NCBI GenBank assembly: GCA_043760555.1 | Contig: JAYUOW010000240.1 | Location: 1-31,386, forward strand | Source: JANMDR01 sp043760555 | GTDB taxonomy: Bacteria; Pseudomonadota; Gammaproteobacteria; Burkholderiales; Usitatibacteraceae | Direction: 5' to 3' | DNA: 31,386 nt | Part shown: piece by piece, positions 1-7,669 of the stretch | How positions within the stretch are numbered: the stretch's first letter is position 1 | Layout: each line of letters begins with the position of its first letter | Made by a program: the position numbers and the translations under genes | Notes under the pieces: model-generated | The model's input: only the letters and a program-made list of their open reading frames with translations | Told to the model about the DNA's origin: nothing | The model's database searches: none

Positions 1-30
1 GACGCCCTAATTTAGGGCGTCTTCAGGCAT
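1..30. repeat. REP-like palindrome, copy 1 (cut by window start)
   Basis: Positions 1-10 and 12-21 are perfect inverted complements around one central base. The outer arm TTCAGGCA follows at 22-29; its partner would lie left of the window. On the minus strand the element encodes the last residues and the stop codon of the SGNH hydrolase gene. Confidence 0.85.
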
Positions 31-780
31 CTCTTCATTTTGAAGCACCAAGTGCTCGGCAATATGCGCGGCCATATGTGCAGCCACCATCGTGTACAAA
101 ATCGGCGAGGGATGGAACCCATCGGAGGCCATTAGCTTTGGGTGGGTAAAACCGTCCATCGCTAAATGCGAAACAAACGCTGCACGCTGTCGATGCTTTA
201 CCCAACGCGTTTGCAGAATATTATTGCGCCGCGCTTCTGCTCCGCCGTACCACGCCAGTGGTTGCGGTAATAGCGGAAAACGCTCTACCGCTGGCAGCCC
301 CGGAAACACGATGTGCCCTACACCTGTACGCGCGCGTAGCAAGCGCACAATGCGGCTCCGCGCGCGGAAAGCGTGGCTTAGCTTAATATTGTTAGTAATG
401 TCGTTCACCCCCACAATGATCACGGCCACGTCCACGGCGGGCAGGGTTTCGCGTTGCAATAATTGCTGCACGCCAATGGACGTTAAACCCGTGTGCGCAA
501 ACAATTGCCACTGCACATTGCGCAACATATTTTTAGCTAACGCCGCCGCCAGTTGCGAAGCTAGCGCTTCATCCTGTGTTTTAGCACCCACGCCAGCGGC
601 AGAAGAATCACCTGCGAGCAACAACGAAATGGGTCGCGCGCCAATCGGCGCATTCGCACACAACGCCACGCCCTGCCGCCCCCCGGAAGGCTCCGGCAAT
701 TCCAGCGCGATACGCCGTAGTCGCTTGGCTTGCGCGATCAGCACGGGCGCTAAAACGGGTTTGATGAGACGGACGACCAT
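7..780 (-). CDS. SGNH/GDSL-type hydrolase (esterase/lipase-like)
   Basis: This 257-residue protein carries the SGNH hydrolase signature. The GDSS block near residue 57 has the nucleophile Ser59, GVND near 124-127 supplies the block III Asn, and DGFHPS near 220-225 holds the Asp and His of the triad. The family hydrolyses ester bonds of lipids, acylated sugars or small esters; the substrate cannot be told from sequence. The N-terminus has a short hydrophobic stretch (VLAPVLIA) followed by basic residues, which could be a weak membrane anchor but is not a clear signal peptide. The ATG start has only a weak upstream purine stretch. The C-terminal MPEDALN and the stop codon come from a REP-like palindrome, so the native end may have been altered. 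Family confident, substrate unknown. Confidence 0.85.
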   Translation of the reverse strand: MVVRLIKPVLAPVLIAQAKRLRRIALELPEPSGGRQGVALCANAPIGARPISLLLAGDSSAAGVGAKTQDEALASQLAAALAKNMLRNVQWQLFAHTGLTSIGVQQLLQRETLPAVDVAVIIVGVNDITNNIKLSHAFRARSRIVRLLRARTGVGHIVFPGLPAVERFPLLPQPLAWYGGAEARRNNILQTRWVKHRQRAAFVSHLAMDGFTHPKLMASDGFHPSPILYTMVAAHMAAHIAEHLVLQNEEMPEDALN

Positions 781-894
781 GATAAGAAAGTTGGTGTGGT
801 GGTATTTGTTTTCAATGATGCCACAACTGCGGTATCGTTGACGCTGATAAATCGCAAGTGTCGAAGCGCTGTAGCCGGGCTACGAGTGATGCAT

Positions 895-933
895 TGCCTG
901 AAGACGCCCTAAAATAGGCTATCTCCAAGGCAT
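895..933. repeat. REP-like palindrome, copy 2
   Basis: Left arm TGCCTGAAGACGCCCTA, then a degenerate right arm (TAGGCTATCTCCAAGGCA). It sits 9 bp beyond the stop of the leftward alpha/beta hydrolase gene. A small separate inverted repeat (GTAGC/GCTAC, 871-883) lies just beside it. Confidence 0.8.
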
Positions 934-941
934 CAATCCGT

Positions 942-1949
942 CTATCCCAGCGCCCGCACAAACGCAATCACCTCGTCAAACACTGCCCCCTGCACCGCTT
1001 TTCGATCCACGCCTGCCCTATCTTCACACAACGAAACACCCATTACTTTCGTCTGGTGACTACAAGCGCTGATAAAAACGAAGTGTCCTTCTTGGCCCTT
1101 TAATCCGTTTATTTTTGCGTTGGCAATTTCTGACGCGTAGCGCAGGCCGTGTTGTTTCCACGGCAAAAAATCATTATTTTCTGCACCCACAACCAAGGTC
1201 GGGATGTTGATTTTGCGCAGGCTTGCCACTTGCACAGCCGAGCCTAGCGCGGGGTCGAGCAGCACGATCGCTTTTACGCGCGCGTCTGCATGTGAGGTAC
1301 TAAATTGCTTTTTAAAACTCGACGGTGCGCTGCCCGCGTTGCCGCCGTAGCCGCACGACACATCGCCTTTCGATTGTTCTGACGATGCGCAGTAATCTGC
1401 CAACTGCTGCAAATCAAAAGTAGCTCCCGCCAACATGACAGCTGTTTGGCCGCCCGATGAATGGCCGATGGCAATCACGTTGCTGTAGTCCACCGGCTTC
1501 TGAAAAATGCCTTTCGCCATTAGCTTATCCAACAGCGCCGAAATGTCTTGCGGGCGTTGCCAGATGACGGAGGTGGCGCGCGGGTTTTGCGATTCTTTGC
1601 CGTAGATAGACGACTCTTCAAAATGGTTTATGCCCAGCACCACATAGCCCGTCGCAGCCAGCTTCTCACCCAGCCAACTTAAGCCCCGCGCCGAGCCCAT
1701 CGCGCCGTGTGATAGCACCACCACTTTGTTGGTGGCCACTGCATCAGCCAAGCACAATTGCTTATCACTTAAAGCCGCGCACGTGCCTTTTAAAAACCAC
1801 ACGTTAAGCGTGCTGGGTCGATTGGTCGGCAACATGCCCATATCAACCACGTCCATTTGCACCGTGGATGCGACGTCAACAATGCGCGCAACCGGTGTGT
1901 GCGCGCAGCCAAAAAGTAGTGCTGATAAAAGACTAAGTACAACTTTCAT
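942..1949 (-). CDS. Alpha/beta hydrolase lipoprotein (dienelactone hydrolase / PAF-acetylhydrolase-like)
   Basis: The protein has an alpha/beta-hydrolase core. VVVLSHGAMGS forms the strand and oxyanion-hole region, GHSSGG is the nucleophile elbow with the central Ser, VLLDPALG carries the probable acid Asp, and EGHFVF the probable catalytic His. This resembles the predicted dienelactone hydrolase and bacterial PAF-acetylhydrolase-like group. I chose the ATG at 1947-1949 because it opens a classical lipoprotein signal (MKVVLSLLSALLFGC) with lipobox LFGC and a GGAAAA stretch upstream. An in-frame ATG at 1980-1982 would add 11 basic residues. Mature protein would be a lipid-anchored periplasmic or outer-membrane esterase. 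It is leftward with a REP-like palindrome just past its stop. Substrate unknown. Confidence 0.82.
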   Translation of the reverse strand: MKVVLSLLSALLFGCAHTPVARIVDVASTVQMDVVDMGMLPTNRPSTLNVWFLKGTCAALSDKQLCLADAVATNKVVVLSHGAMGSARGLSWLGEKLAATGYVVLGINHFEESSIYGKESQNPRATSVIWQRPQDISALLDKLMAKGIFQKPVDYSNVIAIGHSSGGQTAVMLAGATFDLQQLADYCASSEQSKGDVSCGYGGNAGSAPSSFKKQFSTSHADARVKAIVLLDPALGSAVQVASLRKINIPTLVVGAENNDFLPWKQHGLRYASEIANAKINGLKGQEGHFVFISACSHQTKVMGVSLCEDRAGVDRKAVQGAVFDEVIAFVRALG

Positions 1950-2054
1950 TTTCGTTTTCCGTTTAGGTTTCGCTTCAAACATAGAGGTGCCCTAGAGCTT
2001 AACCAATCATCAGGAGTCCTGCTGTGCAGAAAGTGCGATCAACCTAAACTTAAC

Positions 2055-2936
2055 TTATGGGCTAACGGCGTCAATCGGAAAGTATAGCGCCGTCAGCAAA
2101 TCCGCCTCCGCTGTGTTGCGCGGACTATTTAAATACACCTGCACAATTGCATCGTCACGCAGCGCAATTTGCGTGGGCACCACCCAGCCTGCCACCACGC
2201 GCGAGATGGTTTGCCACATCAAACTATAGCTGCCCGCATGATAAAACTTAGCCCACGTGCCCTGCTGCCAAATGTAGTCCTGCAACGGCAAATTAACGGG
2301 CAATGCGTCCCCGTTAATGCCAATAAAAAACCGACTTTGATCTTGGTCACTCTGCCACGGATTATCGAGCGATACGCCAATAGGCATCGTGTAGGCAGCG
2401 CCCAAATTAGCCTGCGCCAGCACGGCACCCAATTGGCTAAAAAGCGCGGTGCCGGTTTCTATAAAGCTACCGTTTTTAAACCCCTCCCCGTACAGCCCGC
2501 GATATGTTTGCGTCGGCAGCGTAACAATTTCCGGCTGCATCGCCGCATCGCGACCACGCGGTTTTTTAATGGTGTTGGGCGTGCGCCAAGTACAAGCCGT
2601 GCCAATTTTTACGTCATTCGGGCTACAGCCAAACGCATTTAAAAACGCGCGCGAAAACGCCGAGTGCGATTGATAACCGACAGCCAAACTCACATCAATC
2701 ACGCTCGAATTACCCTGCGCCAATAAAGTGTAGGCGGCCTGCAACCGCCGCCGCGCAATAAATTCGCCCAGCTGAAAACCAGTAACCGCATGAAACACGC
2801 GATTCAAATGAAATTTAGAAACCCCAACGTGCCGCGCCAAATCATCAATCAAAATCTCATCGCCAAAATGCGCCTGCACGTAGTCGCTAATGCTGCTGGC
2901 CAAAAGTGCGTAGGAGTTTTGATGCGCAGCCGTCAT
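2055..2936 (-). CDS. AraC family regulator with GyrI-like effector domain
   Basis: The N-terminal third is a double helix-turn-helix of the AraC/XylS type: LIDDLARHVGVSKFHLNRVF is the first HTH, and VIDVSLAVGYQSHSAFSRAF the second, ending with the typical F-G-SPND stretch. The rest (from about MQPEIVTLPTQTYRGL) resembles the GyrI-like/AraC effector-binding fold that binds hydrophobic small molecules or drugs, as in Rob or SoxS-type multidrug regulators (family knowledge). The ATG at 2934-2936 starts just before the DNA-binding domain. Extending upstream to a TTG at 3005 would add 23 poorly typed residues, so I reject that start. The gene diverges from the glutaredoxin gene across a 285-bp region that also holds REP copy 3. 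Target genes unknown; autoregulation is likely but not shown. Confidence 0.85.
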   Translation of the reverse strand: MTAAHQNSYALLASSISDYVQAHFGDEILIDDLARHVGVSKFHLNRVFHAVTGFQLGEFIARRRLQAAYTLLAQGNSSVIDVSLAVGYQSHSAFSRAFLNAFGCSPNDVKIGTACTWRTPNTIKKPRGRDAAMQPEIVTLPTQTYRGLYGEGFKNGSFIETGTALFSQLGAVLAQANLGAAYTMPIGVSLDNPWQSDQDQSRFFIGINGDALPVNLPLQDYIWQQGTWAKFYHAGSYSLMWQTISRVVAGWVVPTQIALRDDAIVQVYLNSPRNTAEADLLTALYFPIDAVSP

Positions 2937-3062
2937 GGAGTGGAATGCCAATTTAGTAATAATAATTTTGAAGGATATTGAGTTTATCGCCAATTGGGTT
3001 TTCAAATATGTCGTGGCCTAAAAGTAGGATTTAAAGAACCATGTTGGCATTTAAAAATAGGT

Positions 3063-3091
3063 TGAAAACGCCCTATTTTAGGGCATCTTCA
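3063..3091. repeat. REP-like palindrome, copy 3 (left arm decayed)
   Basis: Core ACGCCCTA-TTT-TAGGGCAT with right arm ATCTTCA. The left outer arm is degenerate (TGAAA). It lies in the divergent region between the AraC regulator and the glutaredoxin gene, unlike most copies, which follow gene ends. Confidence 0.75.
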
Positions 3092-3221
3092 GTGGTTCAA
3101 TATAGCGCAAATTGCATCGTAGTAACTCGCTGGTGTTATGATGAAGTCTTCGCCAAGTAGTGCATGCCCGCCCAGCCCGCGACGCTGCCCGCCATTCATA
3201 ATATTAACGCCACTATACTCA

Positions 3222-3773
3222 ATGCCAATCATCTGCTCTAAGTGCAATCACGCCAGACAAGAAGCCGAAACTGCCCCGGCAACCCAATGCCCAGCATGCA
3301 AGGCAGACTACGCCAATGTCGCCAACATCAAAAAACCAAACACCACGTGGATGTGGTTTGTAGCAGCTGCATTAGTTGCGGGTGCTGTGGCGCAAAGCGA
3401 GTTGTTTTCTAGTCGCGAATCGAGCAGTGTTGGCACCGCGCAGTCGTATGTGCAACAGCAGGCGTCACCGCAGTTGCAAGCGACTGCGGCCACCCTCACG
3501 CCCACACAAGGGCAATCAAACGGTCAACCTGAAGTAACGCTCTACAGCGCCACATGGTGCGGCTACTGCGACGCCGCCCGACGATTCTTTAAGAAAAACA
3601 ATATCGCTTTCACCGAGTACGATGTCGAAAAATCTGCCGCCGGTGCAGCGGGGTATAAAAAGCACGGCGGCGGTGGAATCCCCGTTATCGTGATTGGGGA
3701 CGAGGTAATTAGGGGCTTTGAAGCGGGGATGATGCGGCAGAAGTTGGCGGCTTGGATTGGGGAGCGGGGGTAG
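3222..3773 (+). CDS. Membrane-anchored glutaredoxin-domain protein with N-terminal zinc ribbon
   Basis: Three modules are visible. Residues 5-26 carry two CxxC pairs (CSKC and CPAC), which look like a small zinc ribbon. Residues about 43-57 form one transmembrane helix. After a Gln/Ser/Ala-rich linker, residues from about 104 form a glutaredoxin/thioredoxin-fold domain with redox motif CGYC at 113-116, the conserved GIPVIVIGDEVIRGF stretch with its cis-Pro, and the usual C-terminal helix. The family reduces disulfides or glutathione mixed disulfides. I use the ATG at 3222 because it opens directly on the zinc ribbon; an upstream ATG at 3138 would add 28 Pro/Ser-rich residues and is unlikely. 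Which side of the membrane the redox domain faces is not certain. Apparently monocistronic. Confidence 0.83.
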   Translation: MPIICSKCNHARQEAETAPATQCPACKADYANVANIKKPNTTWMWFVAAALVAGAVAQSELFSSRESSSVGTAQSYVQQQASPQLQATAATLTPTQGQSNGQPEVTLYSATWCGYCDAARRFFKKNNIAFTEYDVEKSAAGAAGYKKHGGGGIPVIVIGDEVIRGFEAGMMRQKLAAWIGERG

Positions 3774-4167
3774 GCTGGAGATGGTTGTAAATAGGAAATT
3801 TTCACTAGCGGCATCAAATTTTTCTGTGAGATTTGATTGAAACTTTTGATCAATTACCATCAGTCCCCGCTTACGGTTTTGGCAACGGTGGCTACTATTC
3901 GGTGGGGGTTTAAGTCTGTGTGTCTAGAGCATTTGGGTTCTTGCCTCCTAGTTCATGCGAAGTTCTATCGTCTATGTTTGAGCTAGTCATACTGGAACCT
4001 TTCAACGCTATTGATTACTCGAACGCGCCAACATTTATCGGCACAACGTGCGATCATATGCTTGCAAGATTGTAGAAGAACTATTAACTAACGGGATTTA
4101 TTTTGACTACAGCGATCGATGACCTATTTTGTTTTTCACCAAGTAGTTATTTCCCACGAGGTGCAGT
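3774..4167. other. 394-bp intergenic region before the kinase gene
   Basis: No credible coding region was found on either strand. It holds a perfect 7-bp inverted repeat, ATCAAAT (3813-3819) and ATTTGAT (3831-3837), 40 bp beyond the glutaredoxin stop, which could be a weak terminator or operator. Near the right end is a sigma70-like promoter (4103-4130). Base composition is AT-richer than the region to the left. Confidence 0.6.
4103..4130 (+). promoter_or_regulatory. Candidate sigma70 promoter of the kinase-TPR pair
   Basis: A -35-like TTGACT (4103-4108) and a -10-like TATTTT (4125-4130) are separated by 16 bp. Transcription would start near 4137, giving a leader of about 30 nt with the GAGGTG ribosome-binding site in place. 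Confidence 0.45.
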
Positions 4168-5271
4168 ATGGTCACAGTAGCTCTAGCAAATGGAAACAAT
4201 CTCGTTGGTAACGCGCTCTGTGATGGATGGGAAATTATCGAAGAGTTGCCGCGCCCAGGATCTGTTGGTGCAAGTGATCTCACGGGAGGTTTCTTTTCTG
4301 TTGGCTGCATCGCACATCGCACAACTGCGTCGGGCTTGGAAAAAGCGTTCGTTAAGGTTATAGACGTAGCCAATGCTATTTCTCAGTTTCCGGGTGATTT
4401 TATGACTGGAATGAAATTAGTAACCGATGCGTACAGCAATGAATGCTCAATCTTAACTATCTGTGAAAATGCCCGTCTTGATCGCATTATTCGGGTGTTA
4501 GGCAAGGGCCAATTGTCTCCAATAGACGGCCGTCTTTATCCCGTCCCTTACATAATTTTTGAGCATGCAGACGGGGATTTACGTAAGCTGATCTCCGCTT
4601 CTGAACCCTACGAAGACGCCTGGAAGTTGAGAGTGCTTCACGATGTTGCTGTGGGTTTGCAGCAACTCCATCAACAGAAGATCGCTCACCAAGACCTCAA
4701 ACCTTCAAATGTACTGGTTTTTAATGTTGAGGGTCGTGGCGCAAAGATTGGAGACTTGGGACGAGCATCACTGCAAGGCCTAGTGGCACCACATGATGGC
4801 GCTAACATCGCTGGTGCCCGCTCTTATGCGCCGCCGGAGCAAGCTTACGGCGTTTATGCGCCACGGTGGGAGGATCAGCGGGAGGGCTGCGATTTATACC
4901 ATCTTGGCAGCCTGACCTGTTTTCTTCTATCGGGTAGATTACCCAATCAGTATTTTGTTCAAACTATGGATCAAAGTATTTTGCCGGTAATTTGGGGCGG
5001 TTCCGGAAAAAGTGAATACCAGTTAGTTCTTCCCAACTTGCACAATGCATTGAGTGGCTTTGTGCGTGAAATTGCAGCTGATTTTCCTGAATGGGGAAGG
5101 GATGAGCTTTCTCGAATTGTGCTGGACACTTGCAATCCGGATTACCAGAAACGTGGTGATCCAAGCAGCCGAGCTAGAACAGGTTCACCGCTTGGACTTG
5201 ATACATTCGTCTCTCGATTTGATCGTTTAGCTCGGAAAGCGTTAGTTAAGACTCGGACTATTTCACCGTGA
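4168..5271 (+). CDS. Hanks-type Ser/Thr protein kinase, cytosolic
   Basis: This 367-residue protein shows most protein kinase subdomains. There is a Gly-rich loop region GGFFSVG (40-46), VKV with the ATP-anchoring Lys63, a probable helix-C Glu92 (NECSIL), a hinge at IIFEHADGDL, the catalytic loop HQDLKPSN (174-181), DLG (196-198) in place of DFG, APPEQ (221-225) in place of APE, and the helix-F motif DLYHLGS. The Arg of HRD is Gln. Catalytic Asp176, Lys178, Asn181 and metal-binding Asp196 are kept, so it is probably active. No transmembrane segment, PASTA or FHA domain is visible, unlike many bacterial kinases. The start has a good GAGGTG site. The stop overlaps the next gene's GTG start (GTGA), so the two are translationally coupled. 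Substrates are unknown; the partner TPR protein is the obvious candidate. Confidence 0.85.
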   Translation: MVTVALANGNNLVGNALCDGWEIIEELPRPGSVGASDLTGGFFSVGCIAHRTTASGLEKAFVKVIDVANAISQFPGDFMTGMKLVTDAYSNECSILTICENARLDRIIRVLGKGQLSPIDGRLYPVPYIIFEHADGDLRKLISASEPYEDAWKLRVLHDVAVGLQQLHQQKIAHQDLKPSNVLVFNVEGRGAKIGDLGRASLQGLVAPHDGANIAGARSYAPPEQAYGVYAPRWEDQREGCDLYHLGSLTCFLLSGRLPNQYFVQTMDQSILPVIWGGSGKSEYQLVLPNLHNALSGFVREIAADFPEWGRDELSRIVLDTCNPDYQKRGDPSSRARTGSPLGLDTFVSRFDRLARKALVKTRTISP

Positions 5272-6854
5272 GTGCGCAGCCAAAAAAGTCATTGCGTCGA
5301 ATGCTCCCAAGGTGGCGGGTCTCCTCTTCAATAGGGAATTGGCAAGAGCTGGGCACGCTCAAATCTACGCCTGCCATATTGCGAGACGACGGGTTTCACG
5401 CGTTCGAAGTGGAGCAGGCTTTTAGCAATAACCCATCCGTAGGTGTTGCCGCAGATCTTTTGGCGGCGTCTTCCATGGCGGGTGACTCTAAGAATTTGAA
5501 TAGGGCGATAACTTTTCTTTTGGACAATGAAGCGCTCGCTCCCAAGGGGTTAATCACACTTGCAAAATCATTTCTGCCTAAAAATCGAGGCGAAGAGATA
5601 TTGCCAGTGTTGCCTAATGACGTGTCAAATGCTTGGTGTAATCCGTATGTTCGCGATTTGCGTCAACGAGTTCGGCTTCATTCCGATAACCCATTGGCCT
5701 GGTCAGACTTGGCGAGACATTACGCTAGCATTGGTGATCGAAACAAAGCGGATCGATGCATGCGCGTGGCGCTGAAGTTGGCTCCTAATCACCGTTGGAT
5801 ACTTCGGACAGCCGCACGTTTTTTTGTTCACAGTGGCGACCCTATTGCGGCACACACTTTACTGGCAAAACATCCTCTTACGAGTCGGGATCCTTGGCTT
5901 TTGGCAGCAGAGATTGCAACTGCACAGGTGGCACATCGCTCTCCTCGATTTTTGCGCCAAGCGGGTAATCACATTAAATCGGAAAATCCTGCGCGCCCGA
6001 ATTTATCCGAATTAGCTACTGCTTTAGCAATGGTTGAGCTTGAAAATGGGGGTGCAAGACGAGCTCGTCGCCTCGTGGACATGGCTTTAATCAACCCGAC
6101 AGAAAACACCTTAGCGCAAGTGACGTGGGCGCGCCAACATACGAACTTGAACGATAGTAATAAGTTGTCCGCACTTGCAAGCGAAAACGAACAAGCATTT
6201 GAAGCTCGATTTGGAATTCTCGAGAGCGCAGGAAATATTTTGCTAGCACGGACGGAAGGAATGCGCTGGGCTGCTGATGAGCCCTTTGCGACCAGACCAC
6301 TGGAACGCCTTGTTTTTCTCGAGGCAATGCTTGACAACTATTCGGGGGTGTCTGACCTCGCAAACAAAATATGTCGCATTGAGCCGCGCGTGGATACAAC
6401 ACTAAATATAAATGAGGTTTTTTCATTACTGAGTTCGGGCTCCTTAAACCTCGCAGATCATAGGTCTAAGCTGGGTATGATTCGAGCTCAATTGAGCGAG
6501 CAATCAGAAGCTACAGATGAATATCATGCGTTAGCGAATTTAGCCCTTTGGCATTATAGGTACGGCGACGCAGAGGAAGGACGGGTTATCTATGAGCGAG
6601 TCATGCAAAAAGTAATCAAGAATGGTTCAAAGGAGTCCGTTGCGTTAGCGGCTACTTTCGCTGCTCGAGAAGCAATCCTTGCAAAGCAAAATGTAGCGTC
6701 GTCTCTGCTGACAAGAGCGCACGAGCTTGCCGAAAGCAGTCGTAGTGAAGTTACAAAGTTTTATTTGCGAAAGCTGGACGCAATAATAAAGGAGCCGGAA
6801 AGAGCTACGGAGCTGCTAGCGCCCTCGAGCGCACAAAGATTCGTAATGGGTTAA
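5268..6854 (+). CDS. TPR-like helical-repeat protein coupled to the kinase
   Basis: This 528-residue protein is not a family I recognise by name. Residues about 141-225 read as tetratricopeptide-like helix pairs, for example NPLAWSDLARHYASIGDRNK followed by a second helix ending ALKLAPNH. Further degenerate helical repeats extend through about 430-500 (LALWHYRYGDAEEGRVIYER). No signal peptide, membrane segment or enzyme motif is visible; the N-terminus is basic (KKSLRRMLPRWR). It begins with GTG overlapping the kinase stop by four bases, so both proteins are probably made in linked amounts. TPR arrays usually scaffold proteins, so it could be a substrate, adaptor or regulator of the kinase; that is inference. 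No transcription terminator is evident after it. Confidence 0.7.
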   Translation: MSAQPKKSLRRMLPRWRVSSSIGNWQELGTLKSTPAILRDDGFHAFEVEQAFSNNPSVGVAADLLAASSMAGDSKNLNRAITFLLDNEALAPKGLITLAKSFLPKNRGEEILPVLPNDVSNAWCNPYVRDLRQRVRLHSDNPLAWSDLARHYASIGDRNKADRCMRVALKLAPNHRWILRTAARFFVHSGDPIAAHTLLAKHPLTSRDPWLLAAEIATAQVAHRSPRFLRQAGNHIKSENPARPNLSELATALAMVELENGGARRARRLVDMALINPTENTLAQVTWARQHTNLNDSNKLSALASENEQAFEARFGILESAGNILLARTEGMRWAADEPFATRPLERLVFLEAMLDNYSGVSDLANKICRIEPRVDTTLNINEVFSLLSSGSLNLADHRSKLGMIRAQLSEQSEATDEYHALANLALWHYRYGDAEEGRVIYERVMQKVIKNGSKESVALAATFAAREAILAKQNVASSLLTRAHELAESSRSEVTKFYLRKLDAIIKEPERATELLAPSSAQRFVMG

Positions 6855-6926
6855 AAGTCGAGTATAAAATTTTCCCAAGGACGTCCTGCCGTGGCGCTTC
6901 TCAGCTTAGTTTGAATCGATGAAACC

Positions 6927-7472
6927 ATGAAAAAACCAATCGAAGCACAACCCCTATCCGCGTCCGATCTCATCACAAAAAGAATCTCTGAACTTGCCGA
7001 CTGGCGCGGTGAAACGCTTGCGCGAATGCTCGCGCTAATCAAGGAAGCTGCGCCCGACGTTGCTGAAGAATGGAAGTGGATCGGCACGCCCGTGTGGTCG
7101 CGCGATGGCATTATTTGCACAGGCGAATCCTACAAAGACAAGGTGAAGCTGACGTTTGCCAAGGGTGCGGCACTGAAAGATCCGTCCGGGCTTTTTAACG
7201 CAAGCCTTGACGGCAATATGCGCCGCGCAATCGATATTTTCGAGCTAGACGCGGTTGATGCGGTGGCTTTTAAAGCGCTCATCGTTGAAGCCGTTGCATT
7301 AAATGGCGCGTCAAAATTGAAGGCAGCTAAAAAAGTGAAAGACAAAACGCCGCTGCTGACAAAGCGCATTCCAAATAAGCTGACCATCGAAACACTTGCA
7401 AAGAGTAAACGTGGCGAAGGCGTGCAACGCCCTAACAATGCTAAAAACTTGTTTAAGCAACTTGGACTCTAA
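6927..7472 (+). CDS. DUF1801 (YdhG-like) protein with antitoxin-like C-terminal tail
   Basis: Residues about 15-135 match the DUF1801 pattern: RMLALIKEAAPDVAEEWKW, GTPVWSRDGIICTGESYKDKVKLTF and the GLFNASLDGN segment. This small alpha/beta fold is known from YdhG-like proteins, has no well-established biochemical role, and often binds small ligands or occurs near stress genes. The protein is longer than a plain DUF1801 protein. After a Lys-rich linker (about 130-148) it ends with TIETLAKSKRGEGV, then an Asn/Lys stretch and LFKQLGL, which resembles the toxin-binding tails of RelB/DinJ or Phd-type antitoxins. It starts 72 bp after the TPR gene and no toxin gene lies next to it. DUF1801 call firm, tail interpretation tentative. 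Confidence 0.8.
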   Translation: MKKPIEAQPLSASDLITKRISELADWRGETLARMLALIKEAAPDVAEEWKWIGTPVWSRDGIICTGESYKDKVKLTFAKGAALKDPSGLFNASLDGNMRRAIDIFELDAVDAVAFKALIVEAVALNGASKLKAAKKVKDKTPLLTKRIPNKLTIETLAKSKRGEGVQRPNNAKNLFKQLGL

Positions 7473-7582
7473 TTCGCGTCATCTACAACGCGTAGCGGAT
7501 TAAGTGGGGGGCGTTCAATAAGCCTGAATTTGGTCATTTTAAGCCGAGGTTGGCTTTGAGCTGGGAATGACAATAGAGCCAA

Positions 7583-7660
7583 TATCTATTAGGTATCTAT
7601 TAATAATTTGATTTTACTCTATTATTAACAGATACTTACAAAATAGTATCTATTAGTTAA
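7583..7660. promoter_or_regulatory. Operator-like repeat cluster upstream of the HTH-HipA gene
   Basis: Four related sites occur in 78 bp: TATCTATTA at 7583-7591, GTATCTATTAATAA at 7593-7606, its inverted form TTATTAACAGATAC at 7622-7635 (13 of 14 bases match), and GTATCTATTAGTTAA at 7646-7660. Within this, GATACT (7631-7636) and AGTATC (7645-7650) form a perfect inverted repeat. The last site ends 9 bp before the ATG. The AT-rich cluster probably overlaps the promoter, and the HTH of the downstream protein is the likely ligand. Confidence 0.6.
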
Positions 7661-7669
7661 TCACAATCA

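Noticed and set aside
92..841. Long open frame on the plus strand (249 codons) opposite the SGNH hydrolase gene
   Set aside because: Its translation is Arg/Cys/Ser-rich with no recognisable motif, while the minus strand carries the full SGNH signature. It is a shadow frame.
2937..3005. Extended AraC-regulator start at TTG 3005
   Set aside because: Adds 23 residues without family similarity from a rare start codon; the ATG at 2936 opens just before the HTH domain.
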